From assembly GCA_963575745.1 (NCBI GenBank), contig CAUYUJ010017851.1, positions 1 through 35,000 of the forward strand: a DNA stretch of 35,000 nucleotides, written 5' to 3'. Shown here in pieces: positions 5,839 to 13,521 of the stretch. The notes beneath the pieces were generated by a model. The model saw only the letters and a program-made list of their open reading frames with translations. It had not been told where the DNA came from and ran no database searches. This DNA comes from Prorocentrum cordatum (taxonomy: Eukaryota > Sar > Dinophyceae > Prorocentrales > Prorocentraceae). The translations under genes were made by a program, and so were the position numbers. Position 1 is the first letter of the stretch, and the number at the start of each line of letters is the position of its first letter.

Positions 5839-8469
5839 ATGACTTCAACTGGAACACAGTATTTGGGAAATGTGTTGGCAGGAGACTACAATATGTTGTG
5901 GGTGGCCACGCCCTCTGATTGGTACGTTCGTACTCCAGGAAAGAGGGCGGGACCACATTATCAACGTATACAAAATCTCCTGATCAAAGCGCGTGCTCTG
6001 AGAATGCAGATAGTTATCCTGGGGCCACCCGGGTATTTCTGGAAACAGGGTCCGATCAAAGATGTTATCGAAGATTTGAAGCTAAGCATTATACGAATGA
6101 GACTCTGTCATTTCGGTATCAAGTTTGACCGATCCAGTAAATATCCCAGTGGTTCTTATATACAAGTTGCTACATCTTGTCCTCATATACCGATAAACTT
6201 ATGGAAATGTACTTGTGGCTCACACAAGGAGCATGATTTGGATTGGTATGGCCAAGATCAGCAACGTGCCGAGTTTCGGTATAAAACTTTGGCTATCATT
6301 ATTGCACGCTTCCTTGATCAACTCGATAAAGCCAACATGATCAGGAATGAGCGGAGTGCGGTACACCTCAGTGTGTGTACTCGCGTTGACAAAAAGGTCA
6401 GACACTACGTCCAATGTCCACAAAAGGGCCCTCAATGGGACCATGTTGTTCGTAGAGTCACGACCGACCTGGACACGAATAAGATCGTTCAAGATATTAG
6501 AATTCAGGATCAGCCAACTGGGTACAATTATGTAGCTCCATTACCTGATGGGGTTACAAACATCAGTACTCGGCTATACTGGGAGCCTCCGGCTCCAGTT
6601 CTTCATGGCGACGGTGAGTCGCGAAGGCCACGCCCAAAGCGTGTGACGATCGTCGACGACGATCGATCTCCTCCCCCTTCGATTGAGCGTTGCCAAACGC
6701 GACCCACCAACAACCTTCCTGAAATTCCGCCATTTCCTGACTTAACAGTGGATTCCTCCGCAGCGGATCTCTCCGCGGAAACTGCGTTGCCCACTGATGC
6801 CAGGATAAAACAGAAAGAAAAGCAGAAAGCTGACAAAGAGGCCGGCATCAAACCGAAGAAAGTCCCGAAGAAAGTGGAAGACGGTAACGACGACTGTGGA
6901 GAGGACCTCAAAGGGCTTGACTGCTCCACATATTTCAACGACGTTCCTCTTGACGACTCGGACTCGGACAGCGAATCAGAGGACATCTTCATGATGTTAC
7001 CGGCGGGGCAACCCGCTGACTCACATGCTGATGTCTTCTCGATGGTCCAGTCATTATGCTACGGCAGAAACAATCAAGTGGACATGCTTGAATTATGTGG
7101 GGGCAAGGGTGGTATATCCATATTAGCCTTCAAGAGGGGACTCTCGTCAGGCGGGAACCTTGACAAGATATCTATGGTTGACCTTGGAAACTCGGAAGTA
7201 CAAAGAGCAGTCCTCCACTACCTCAAGACTTGCTTTGTCAAGATCACGATTCTGCAGCCAAGCTGCAGAACTACTGGACTTCCTTCCTATTTCAATGCAC
7301 AGGTCAATCATGATACGTGGCTTAAACACCACAAAGAGGACCTGCCTCACATCACGTTCTGTGGAACAGTCGCTCTATTACAAGACGACCTAAGACGTTT
7401 CTTTCTCAGGGAACAACCAATGGGCACGTGGGTGGATGAGATCCAGCCATGGAAGGAACTGGCACAACGCAAGGTCACTTGCCAAACGATTATTGATCAG
7501 TGCACGACTGGTCTCAAAGATTCATTTGGACAATACATCCGCAAGCCAACACAGATGATGGCAAACAAAGAAGAGTTGTTGGCACCTTTCAGAGGCAAGC
7601 GTTGTCCAGGTAATCATGTGCACGCCAATGCTTGTAACAAAGAACTAGCAAGGGCGGCACAGTATACCTACAGAATGCAGTCACTGATCGTTGATGCGGT
7701 GCAAATCGCCAAAGACCTGTTTGCTTACGGTCGCGATCCATTCGCGAATCGCGAACGCAGCTATGCGTTCGTAACAAACAGTGCTGGCTACGACTTGGAC
7801 GACCCAACAATCCGGAGACACCCAAACGGAGAAATCTGGCGACCACCACCTGGCGGTCTTGGGTGCCCTGGCTGTGTGGACAACAACTACAAGCAATCAC
7901 CAAAGCACAGCAGGGATCCGAAGATGTGTCGGTGGTATGATGTTGAACCGTATTACTGGGACTGTCCAAGCTGTAAGAAGGAATATCAGAAGAGCAATCC
8001 TCACCACACCAAGATATCTGGCCAATGCAGATTCGCCGAAAAATGGAAGCTGCCAGATAACTTTGGCCAGCCGCGCCCGGCGGGGCAAGCCGCTCCTGCG
8101 GCGCCAGCCGCGGAAGCGGCTCCAGCCGCAGAAGCGGCGCCAGCCGCAAAAGCGGCGCCGGCCGCGAGAGCGCGCATACGCGCGCCTAGGCCGCCACGGC
8201 CTGGTGAGGGCGATCCAACCGCCGGCGCCAGCAGCCATGACATCACCAGAGCCGAAGGGGCTAATGGTGGCAACAATGGCGCTGGCAGCTCTGACGATCA
8301 CCGTAGACTGCCACAAGTTGCAGCAAGGCGCGGACGCATGGAGGGAGGAGATCCTCCACCACCGCCGCAGCCTCAAGCAGAGCCGAGGCCAAGGCCAAGG
8401 CTCCCTGATTGGACTCGCTTCGACGTTCAGCTCAGCCTCCAAAACCTGCGCAGCTTGACCCAGCTGTAG
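5839..8469 (+). CDS. ORF2: two methyltransferase-like modules plus zinc ribbon
   Basis: The first ATG gives 876 residues, but the frame is open from 5638, and the part before the ATG (RTACAELRTRGYICDRITH) is conserved in element B, so translation probably enters by readthrough. Module 1 (about 17-165) has LWVATPSDW, GPPGYFW, CHFGIKF and CTCGSHKEH. Module 2 (about 412-625) has VDMLELCGGKGG (S-adenosylmethionine-site-like), MVDLGN, QPSCRTTG (where a DNA cytosine methyltransferase has its PC motif), REQPMGTW, DQCTTGLKD and RCPGNHVH. The shared order suggests an internal duplication. A zinc ribbon follows (C676, C679, C697, C709, C712, H722, H723, C730), then an AAPAA repeat. The motifs are degenerate, so activity is unproven; copia elements carrying cytosine methyltransferases have been reported from dinoflagellates. 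The end overlaps ORF3 by 61 bases. Confidence 0.7.
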   Translation: MTSTGTQYLGNVLAGDYNMLWVATPSDWYVRTPGKRAGPHYQRIQNLLIKARALRMQIVILGPPGYFWKQGPIKDVIEDLKLSIIRMRLCHFGIKFDRSSKYPSGSYIQVATSCPHIPINLWKCTCGSHKEHDLDWYGQDQQRAEFRYKTLAIIIARFLDQLDKANMIRNERSAVHLSVCTRVDKKVRHYVQCPQKGPQWDHVVRRVTTDLDTNKIVQDIRIQDQPTGYNYVAPLPDGVTNISTRLYWEPPAPVLHGDGESRRPRPKRVTIVDDDRSPPPSIERCQTRPTNNLPEIPPFPDLTVDSSAADLSAETALPTDARIKQKEKQKADKEAGIKPKKVPKKVEDGNDDCGEDLKGLDCSTYFNDVPLDDSDSDSESEDIFMMLPAGQPADSHADVFSMVQSLCYGRNNQVDMLELCGGKGGISILAFKRGLSSGGNLDKISMVDLGNSEVQRAVLHYLKTCFVKITILQPSCRTTGLPSYFNAQVNHDTWLKHHKEDLPHITFCGTVALLQDDLRRFFLREQPMGTWVDEIQPWKELAQRKVTCQTIIDQCTTGLKDSFGQYIRKPTQMMANKEELLAPFRGKRCPGNHVHANACNKELARAAQYTYRMQSLIVDAVQIAKDLFAYGRDPFANRERSYAFVTNSAGYDLDDPTIRRHPNGEIWRPPPGGLGCPGCVDNNYKQSPKHSRDPKMCRWYDVEPYYWDCPSCKKEYQKSNPHHTKISGQCRFAEKWKLPDNFGQPRPAGQAAPAAPAAEAAPAAEAAPAAKAAPAARARIRAPRPPRPGEGDPTAGASSHDITRAEGANGGNNGAGSSDDHRRLPQVAARRGRMEGGDPPPPPQPQAEPRPRPRLPDWTRFDVQLSLQNLRSLTQL
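8098..8165 (+). repeat. Four tandem 18-bp hairpin units (GCGGC/GCCGC type)
   Basis: Units start at 8098, 8116, 8134 and 8152, exactly 18 bases apart. Each is GCGGC, a loop (GCCA, TCCA, GCCA, GCCG) and GCCGC, separated by four bases. They code a repeated AAPAA segment near the end of ORF2. The innermost pair is C-G where the common family has G-C, a two-sided change. A damaged unit with loop GCAA lies just before them at 8080-8093. Confidence 0.8.
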
Positions 8470-11400
8470 TGCAGCGAGAACTCCGCAAACTCCACTTGAG
8501 ATGGTTTCATGCCAAGGAGCCAAAAATGCGGATGATTCTAACCAAGGTTGGTCTGGGTGAAACCCGTTTGAGTCTGATCAAAGGCATTTGCGACTCGTGT
8601 AGAGAATGTCGAGCCTGGGACAAACCAGGCAACACGGTGATGCCTTCTGTGTCACTGCCAGGACGTTTCAACGAGGAAGTCGAATGTGATCTTTTCTTTT
8701 ACAAACAGGAACATATTGTTTTTCACATCATCGACCGTTGTATTCGCTGGGCAGCTGGCACAGAGATTCCTGATAAAGCCATGCATACTGTTCTCGATGC
8801 CTATCATACGACTTGGATGCAACATGGCCCTGCTAAAATCTTATACTCCGATGGGGAAGGAGCACTGAATAATGATACAGCAAAGGCCATCCTTAAGGCT
8901 AAGGGAACAGAGCTTCGTATCCGAGCGCGTGGCCAACACGCCACAACTATCGAAGCTAGGAACGGCATCCTGCGACACCTCTTACACGTGATGGGAGAAG
9001 AATTGAATAGATTAAATATTCCTCTCAATTTCACTCGTCTCTTACATGAAGCCTTGTTTGCCAGCAACGCATTTACCTTCTACAATGAAGTGTCTCCGTA
9101 CAATGCGCTGTATGGCAGACAACCAGCTATGCTTCCCGATTTCCCTGTCTTGGATCATGATCAGTCCGCTGAATCATCAGATCACTCAAGGGAGGAAACA
9201 ATCAGGAGGGTTAGTCTGGAGGCAATCACGCAGGCCACTGCGGTTGCCAAGACGAACAGGGCTCTCCGTACGAAGACTACTGCTACGGGTGAATTTCACT
9301 ACAAAGAGGGAGATCTCGTGGACTATCATCGCCCGACCACCACGAAAGACGACTGGGGTGGATGGAGTGGTCCATACCCGGTCATCCGCAACGAACCTGA
9401 CCGAGGCCAGGTCATCGTGAAGGTCGGCAGTCGCGAGGTGCGAGTACAGTATCCTGACACACGACACACGCTGTACATCGAAGCACTTATGGTCCGCGAG
9501 ATAGGATCGGACAATACGGCCCTTCGGACAGTATTGGCCTTTATTGCCGGTCTGCCAGCGGGGAAACCCGCCATGACTTTCGGATATCTACCAGCGAAAC
9601 AGGGTCGGCTGCAGATGACTGCTGCGAGCCGACTTTCGCCTAAGGTGCACTTGGCTCTTCAGTACCTCATACGCAACTACTTTCGTATTGAAAACGTTGT
9701 TGCTGTACGACTTGCCAAGAGCCTGACGAAGTTGCCTGCTGCACCCTATGCAGACAGCTGTACACTAGTGCACTATGATAATGATGTGACCCCTGGTTTT
9801 CATTACTATGAAGCTGATGGCACTGCCTTGAACATCTATGACATCACAGGATCTACACACTCACGCATCATCCAGTGTCTTAAATCCAGGAAGCCGTCTG
9901 CTGGATTTGACCGAGACCTCACTAAGTTTGAGGAACTCGCTGATGGTCCACCACCAAGCGAGTCACCTCCAGCAGCTGCTCCTGAGGAGCCTCCTACGGA
10001 TAACGATGGTCGGCTCCCGACCATCATAGAGGAAACAGAAGAAGATCTGGATGCTTTTGTCTTGAAGTCGTGGTATGCTGAACTGATGGATGACAGAACA
10101 CTCCTTGAAGCTGACACAGAGGAAGTCATGCATACAGTTCCCACATACATGACAGACACACAGTGTGTGTTAGTCTCTACGACCTGTGAAGATGTGCAAG
10201 GCCACTTGCCGGAGCGGGGTCACCCGCCAGGATACGACATGGACACTTCTTACTACGTTCCCTTATGCTCCACGGATCCGGACAGTAAATATGATCTGGA
10301 CTCCGATGAGCACGGGAAGTACATCGAGCTCTGCTTCACAGCAGACATGTCCAAAGTCGTCCTGTCCGAGCAGCAACGCCGATTGTTGGATGACAGCAGC
10401 GTCACAACTATGCGAGTATACGTTAGTGCTGCTTCCAAACGTGCCGTGGTCGTCAAGGAAGACGATCTACTCACGAAGGCCGACATCCAAGCAAATCCGG
10501 TCAAAGTTTCCAAAGCCCTTTACACAGAATTGAAGACTTGGCTTGACAACAAATGCTTCCAGATGACTGACTTGAGCAAAGCGTCTAACATCATGACGTC
10601 ACGCTACGTATACAAATGGAAGTTTGTCAAGAACGAAAAGGGCGAAATGGAAAGGACGATCAGGTTACGCTTGGTACTCCGTGGCTTTATGGACCTTGAA
10701 GCCTTTGATGTCGAAACCTTCTCTGGCACGGCAAGGAGGTCAAGCCAGAGACTGCTCGCAAGTTCTGCTGCATGCAACAAAGCTTGGATCATCGCTTCCC
10801 TGGACATCAACATGGCTTTCTTGAAGGGACTGACCTATGGCGAGCTCGCCGCGGCAACGGGCGAGAAAGAGCGTGTGGTGTGCTTCACACTACCACCTGG
10901 GTCAGCAGCTGTCCTTCGCACGCTGCCAGGCTTTGAGTCATATGACGAATCAAAGCATTGTCTTCGGTGTCTGAAGCCGGGGACGGGCACGAAGGATGCT
11001 CCCAGGGCATTCTCGCTGAAGCTCAGGTCCATCACTAGGAGCTTTGGGCTACAGCCTACTTCATACGACGAAGAGTTCGAGATGAGCTCAAACCTCTTGA
11101 CAGCCAAGCACGTTGATGACATCAATATGACTGGGAAGGAAGAGGCTATTGACAAGTATGTCAAGTGTGTTGAAGATACGTTTGGGAAGTGCAAACTGAA
11201 CAAGCACACATACACAAACTGTGCCGTTCGGTATAACAAGACCGATGATGGGAGCGTCACTCTTGATCAGGACGAATACATCAAACAGCTTCGTCCTATC
11301 ACACATCCAGAACTCACAGGAGCTGATCCTGAGAGCAAAGCGACAAAGACGATTTCTGATATGTTCGTCAGTCTTCGTGGCGCTCTAGCCTATGCGTTGA

Positions 11401-12236
11401 TCACGCAGGTATGGCTGATGGTCTATGTTGTCTCACTACAACGTATCCAGGAACCGACAAACATCCAGGTACGACGACTAAACGCGGTTACCAGAAAACT
11501 ACAGGCAGGTCCGAAGAAGATCGTGTATCAAGCTATGACCCCAACAGGAGAAGTCGACCTGCATAGCGATTCTGGCTATCGTCGTCTCAACGGAGATGAA
11601 GACGACGAAGTCAAAGGCTATGGTATCCGCGGGGCAAACCTGCTGAGGCGTGGCCACACGCAAGCGGGGAAACCTGTCGTGCACCTGGTGGACGCATACT
11701 GCAAGTCTCATCGACTGCAGGTGCGTTCGAGCTACTCTGCGGAAACACTGGCAGCAGCCCACAACTTGGAAGACTGCTACCCGACCATTGTAACGCTCCA
11801 CGAGCTACACTCGGGACCATTGACCCCCACACAGTTAAAGAACATATTGGAAATGGGTGGTCTATGTATCAAAGTCACTCTGACTATTGATGCCGAGTCT
11901 GTCTTCAAGTCTTTGTCTAGCAAAGATCTGAAGAAGCCCACAGAATGTACTCTGCTTGGGCACATTAGCTGGATCCGCCAGATGATGGAGCGCGGAATCG
12001 TTGAAAGCGTTCAATGGTGTGACACGCGGGATATGACTGCCGATGGTCATACCAAAGGTAGTATTGACCGCGCGTTGCTCCTACAAGTAATGGCCGGCCA
12101 GCAATCCTTCAAGCACGAGCTGAAGAAACATACACCGTATAGGGCGGGCAGGTCGTCTCAGGACGGCCCTGCCTCCCGAGCTAGCGGGGAAACCCGCGGG
12201 CAGGTGCGCTTTAATAGCGAGGAAACTCGCCGGTAG
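8409..12236 (+). CDS. pol: ORF3: copia-type integrase, reverse transcriptase and RNase H
   Basis: This 1275-codon frame opens at TTG right after a stop at 8406; its first ATG (8526) lies inside the integrase zinc finger. The finger is H29, H34, C61, C64. Integrase core: D94 (ECDLFF), D148 (YSDGEG), E182 (IEARNG), a D-D-E triad with 33 residues between the last two. The RVT_2-type reverse transcriptase has SLDINMAFLKG (D799), KDAPRAF (863-868) and HVDD (901-904), where copia elements usually have YVDD. RNase H carries D1054, E1112, D1161 and the ADGHTKG end motif. The product copies the element's RNA and inserts the DNA. The first zinc ligand is coded before any ATG, so entry from ORF2 by a -1 shift within 8409-8469 is likely. 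Hairpins at 9558, 10214, 11648, 12184 and 12217 are read in three different codon phases. Confidence 0.92.
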   Translation: MDSLRRSAQPPKPAQLDPAVVQRELRKLHLRWFHAKEPKMRMILTKVGLGETRLSLIKGICDSCRECRAWDKPGNTVMPSVSLPGRFNEEVECDLFFYKQEHIVFHIIDRCIRWAAGTEIPDKAMHTVLDAYHTTWMQHGPAKILYSDGEGALNNDTAKAILKAKGTELRIRARGQHATTIEARNGILRHLLHVMGEELNRLNIPLNFTRLLHEALFASNAFTFYNEVSPYNALYGRQPAMLPDFPVLDHDQSAESSDHSREETIRRVSLEAITQATAVAKTNRALRTKTTATGEFHYKEGDLVDYHRPTTTKDDWGGWSGPYPVIRNEPDRGQVIVKVGSREVRVQYPDTRHTLYIEALMVREIGSDNTALRTVLAFIAGLPAGKPAMTFGYLPAKQGRLQMTAASRLSPKVHLALQYLIRNYFRIENVVAVRLAKSLTKLPAAPYADSCTLVHYDNDVTPGFHYYEADGTALNIYDITGSTHSRIIQCLKSRKPSAGFDRDLTKFEELADGPPPSESPPAAAPEEPPTDNDGRLPTIIEETEEDLDAFVLKSWYAELMDDRTLLEADTEEVMHTVPTYMTDTQCVLVSTTCEDVQGHLPERGHPPGYDMDTSYYVPLCSTDPDSKYDLDSDEHGKYIELCFTADMSKVVLSEQQRRLLDDSSVTTMRVYVSAASKRAVVVKEDDLLTKADIQANPVKVSKALYTELKTWLDNKCFQMTDLSKASNIMTSRYVYKWKFVKNEKGEMERTIRLRLVLRGFMDLEAFDVETFSGTARRSSQRLLASSAACNKAWIIASLDINMAFLKGLTYGELAAATGEKERVVCFTLPPGSAAVLRTLPGFESYDESKHCLRCLKPGTGTKDAPRAFSLKLRSITRSFGLQPTSYDEEFEMSSNLLTAKHVDDINMTGKEEAIDKYVKCVEDTFGKCKLNKHTYTNCAVRYNKTDDGSVTLDQDEYIKQLRPITHPELTGADPESKATKTISDMFVSLRGALAYALITQVWLMVYVVSLQRIQEPTNIQVRRLNAVTRKLQAGPKKIVYQAMTPTGEVDLHSDSGYRRLNGDEDDEVKGYGIRGANLLRRGHTQAGKPVVHLVDAYCKSHRLQVRSSYSAETLAAAHNLEDCYPTIVTLHELHSGPLTPTQLKNILEMGGLCIKVTLTIDAESVFKSLSSKDLKKPTECTLLGHISWIRQMMERGIVESVQWCDTRDMTADGHTKGSIDRALLLQVMAGQQSFKHELKKHTPYRAGRSSQDGPASRASGETRGQVRFNSEETRR

Positions 12237-12249
12237 CGAGGCTACTCGC
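12147..12249 (+). repeat. Hairpin cluster over the ORF3 end and stop codon
   Basis: A longer hairpin at 12147-12173 pairs GGCAGG with CCTGCC and CGTC with GACG around loop TCAG, with one bulge. Three 14-nt units follow at 12184 (GCGGG-GAAA-CCCGC), 12217 (GCGAG-GAAA-CTCGC) and 12236 (GCGAG-GCTA-CTCGC). The last begins on the final base of the TAG stop, so it is non-coding. Confidence 0.75.
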
Positions 12250-12625
12250 GCGCCCTTTCCTTGTAGGCAGCCGCTGCTGCTTAGCACTGTTTTTCCGCAT
12301 AATGTAGAAGTGCGGTGCCTGCTCGTCTCCTCCCCCTCCGACTTTAAACGGAGAAGGTTAAAGGCGAGGTATAAATCGAGCATGTACCGCTGCCGTGCCT
12401 GGCTCAAGCCGGGCCCGGCCAAATATGTGATTGCGCCTCACCGAGGCGCACGACTTGCATCTGAGATCGGAAAATACCTTTTCCATTGACGATGCCCATC
12501 CTATCCTTTACTCCAGATCCCATGCTTCGTCTTGCTCTCTTGCTCATGCGATATGAGCCAAAGCCTGGGATATGGCAACGCTTAAAGCGTAACACATACC
12601 TAAGCTTGCCAGTGCGTTTTCGACT
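12250..12625 (+). other. 3' non-coding region of element A, possibly containing its 3' LTR
   Basis: No coding signal is seen. A purine-rich stretch at about 12,350-12,370 (GGAGAAGGTTAAAGGCGAGG) could be a polypurine tract, and TATAAAT follows at about 12,371, as expected at or inside an LTR. With no 5' LTR in the window there is nothing to align, so LTR borders are not called. The region runs into the (GTA)n array. Confidence 0.3.
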
Positions 12626-12697
<72 letters not shown>

Positions 12698-12711
12698 CTG
12701 GTAGTAGTAGT
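12626..12711 (+). repeat. (GTA)n microsatellite
   Basis: About 28 near-perfect GTA/TAG triplets with one interruption (ACTGG) near the end. Diverged TAG-rich sequence continues to about 12,763. Confidence 0.95.
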
Positions 12712-12763
12712 GGCCGTACCACCATGCGTAGAAGTAGTAATCGTAGAGGTAGAAGTAGTAGTA

Positions 12764-12950
12764 GTGTGAGTCGTTCGGGGCCCGCGTCGTGGTGTGAGTC
12801 GTTCGGGCTCCTCGTGGTGTGAGTCGTTCGGGCGCCTCGTCCTGGTGTGAGTCGTTCGGGCCCCTCCTTGTGGTGTGAGTCGTTCGGGCTCTTCGTGGTG
12901 TGAGTCGTTCGGGCCCCTCGTCCTGGTGTGAGTCGTTCGGGCTCCTCGTG
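12764..12950 (+). repeat. 25/28-bp minisatellite, seven copies
   Basis: The core GTGTGAGTCGTTCGGGC starts at 12764, 12792, 12817, 12845, 12873, 12898 and 12926. Spacings are 28, 25, 28, 28, 25 and 28 bases. The length difference comes from a three-base change in the GC-rich spacer between cores. Confidence 0.9.
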
Positions 12951-13150
12951 GGGCCTCTTGGGGGCCTCTTGGAGCCTCTTGGGGCCTCTTGGGGGCCTCT
13001 TGGGGGCCTCTTGGGGCCTCTTGGGGCCTCTTGGGGGCCTCTTGGGGGCCTCTTGGGGGCCTCTTGGGGCCGCTTGGGGGCCTCTTGGAAGTCTCTTGGA
13101 GGCCTCTTGGGAGCCTCCTGGGGGCCTCTTGGGGACATCTTGGGGCCTCC
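12951..13150 (+). repeat. GGGCCTCTTGG minisatellite (11-12 bp units)
   Basis: The GGGGCCTCTTGG-type unit is repeated about 17 times with small changes in the G run. Long open frames on both strands here are by-products of the repeat. The sequence after it (13,151-13,260) ends in TCAATGTTTTTGGCTTC, also found almost unchanged after the related array near 31.07-31.40 kb. Confidence 0.9.
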
Positions 13151-13260
13151 TGCGACCTCCTCAGAAGCGCAAAGAAGAGCTGCCCCCTGAGAAGGACAAA
13201 ATGAGGCCAAAGTCCAAAATGGGGCCCAAACCATAGTAAAATCAATGTTTTTGGCTTCAC

Positions 13261-13521
13261 AGAAGAGGAGAGGGACTTATCTCCGCCTCCCCGTCGGGGC
13301 CAGAATCCTCGTGAGGGTCGTCGTTTTTTAGCCCTCCCAGGAGTCGAAATTGACCCAACTGACCCCCCTGACGACCCGCGGGGCCCCCTCTCCAGGCCCA
13401 GGGGGAGGGGTAGGGGGAGGGGTAAACCCCTCCCCGAAGGGGAAGAAGGGGGGTTGAGGACAGAGAGAGCTCGCTAAACCACTCACGCCCAAAGGGCTGG
13501 TGGGACTCTTTCGAAGACACC
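13261..13521 (+). other. Non-coding stretch before element B with a perfect inverted repeat
   Basis: This is G/C-run-rich sequence without a supported gene. GGGGAGGGGT (13,414-13,423) and its complement (13,426-13,435) form a 10-bp perfect inverted repeat with a 2-nt spacer. If B has a 5' untranslated region or LTR remnant it should be here, but nothing identifies it. Confidence 0.4.

Larger units (their letters stand above)
678..12249 (+). repeat. Dispersed 14-nt GNNA-loop hairpin family in element A
   Basis: The unit is a 5-bp stem, 4-nt loop and 5-bp return, typically GCGGG-GCCA-CCCGC. Well-paired copies start at 678, 714, 915, 2298, 2316, 2790, 2835, 3489, 3507, 3960, 4071, 4107, 5167, 5191, 5215, 5458, 5572, 7003, 8098, 8116, 8134, 8152, 9558, 10214, 11648, 12184, 12217 and 12236. 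Loops include GCCA, GGCA, GACA, GTCA, GCAA, GAAA and GCTA. Stem variants are paired on both sides: GCGGA/TCCGC (3960, 5572), GCGGC/GCCGC (8098-8165), GCGTG/CACGC (11648), GCGAG/CTCGC (12217, 12236). Off-pattern loops occur at 4089 (TCCC) and 6763 (TCTC); wobble or damaged copies at 696, 879, 2547, 2817, 3183, 5521, 11629 and 11664. In the commonest phase the unit codes Ala-Gly-x-Pro-Ala. Confidence 0.85.
1..12250 (+). mobile_element. Element A: Ty1/copia-type LTR retrotransposon, 5' end missing
   Basis: The block has a copia pol order: aspartic protease, then integrase, reverse transcriptase and RNase H, all on one strand. Extra modules sit ahead of the pol core: a Tpt1/KptA-like domain, a RING finger and two methyltransferase-like modules. 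ORFs of 1689, 876 and 1275 codons are free of internal stops and the catalytic motifs I checked are present, so the copy looks young. The capsid part of Gag should lie upstream of the window, because related element B carries it before the matching region. No 5' LTR or primer-binding site is visible, so the exact 3' LTR cannot be fixed; 12,250 is the end of the last hairpin, not a proven border. Scattered 14-nt hairpins run through the whole element. Confidence 0.85.

Noticed and set aside
12250-12625. A defined 3' LTR for element A
   Set aside because: No second LTR in the window to compare and no clear TG...CA ends or target-site duplication, so borders would be guesses.
12764-12950. CRISPR-like regular repeats
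   Set aside because: Spacers are short, similar to each other and variable by three bases; the setting is a eukaryotic minisatellite with no cas genes.
13242-13258. TTTTGGCT resembling part of the dinoflagellate spliced leader
   Set aside because: Only about eight bases agree, and the same word is the tail of a repeat at 31.4 kb. GGCTCAAG at about 12,400 is also too short to call a leader relic.
12404-13260. Long minus-strand frames with Pro/Arg/Gly-rich and poly-Tyr protein
   Set aside because: They lie over the (GTA)n, 25/28-bp and GGGCCTCTTGG arrays, and their composition follows the repeat units.
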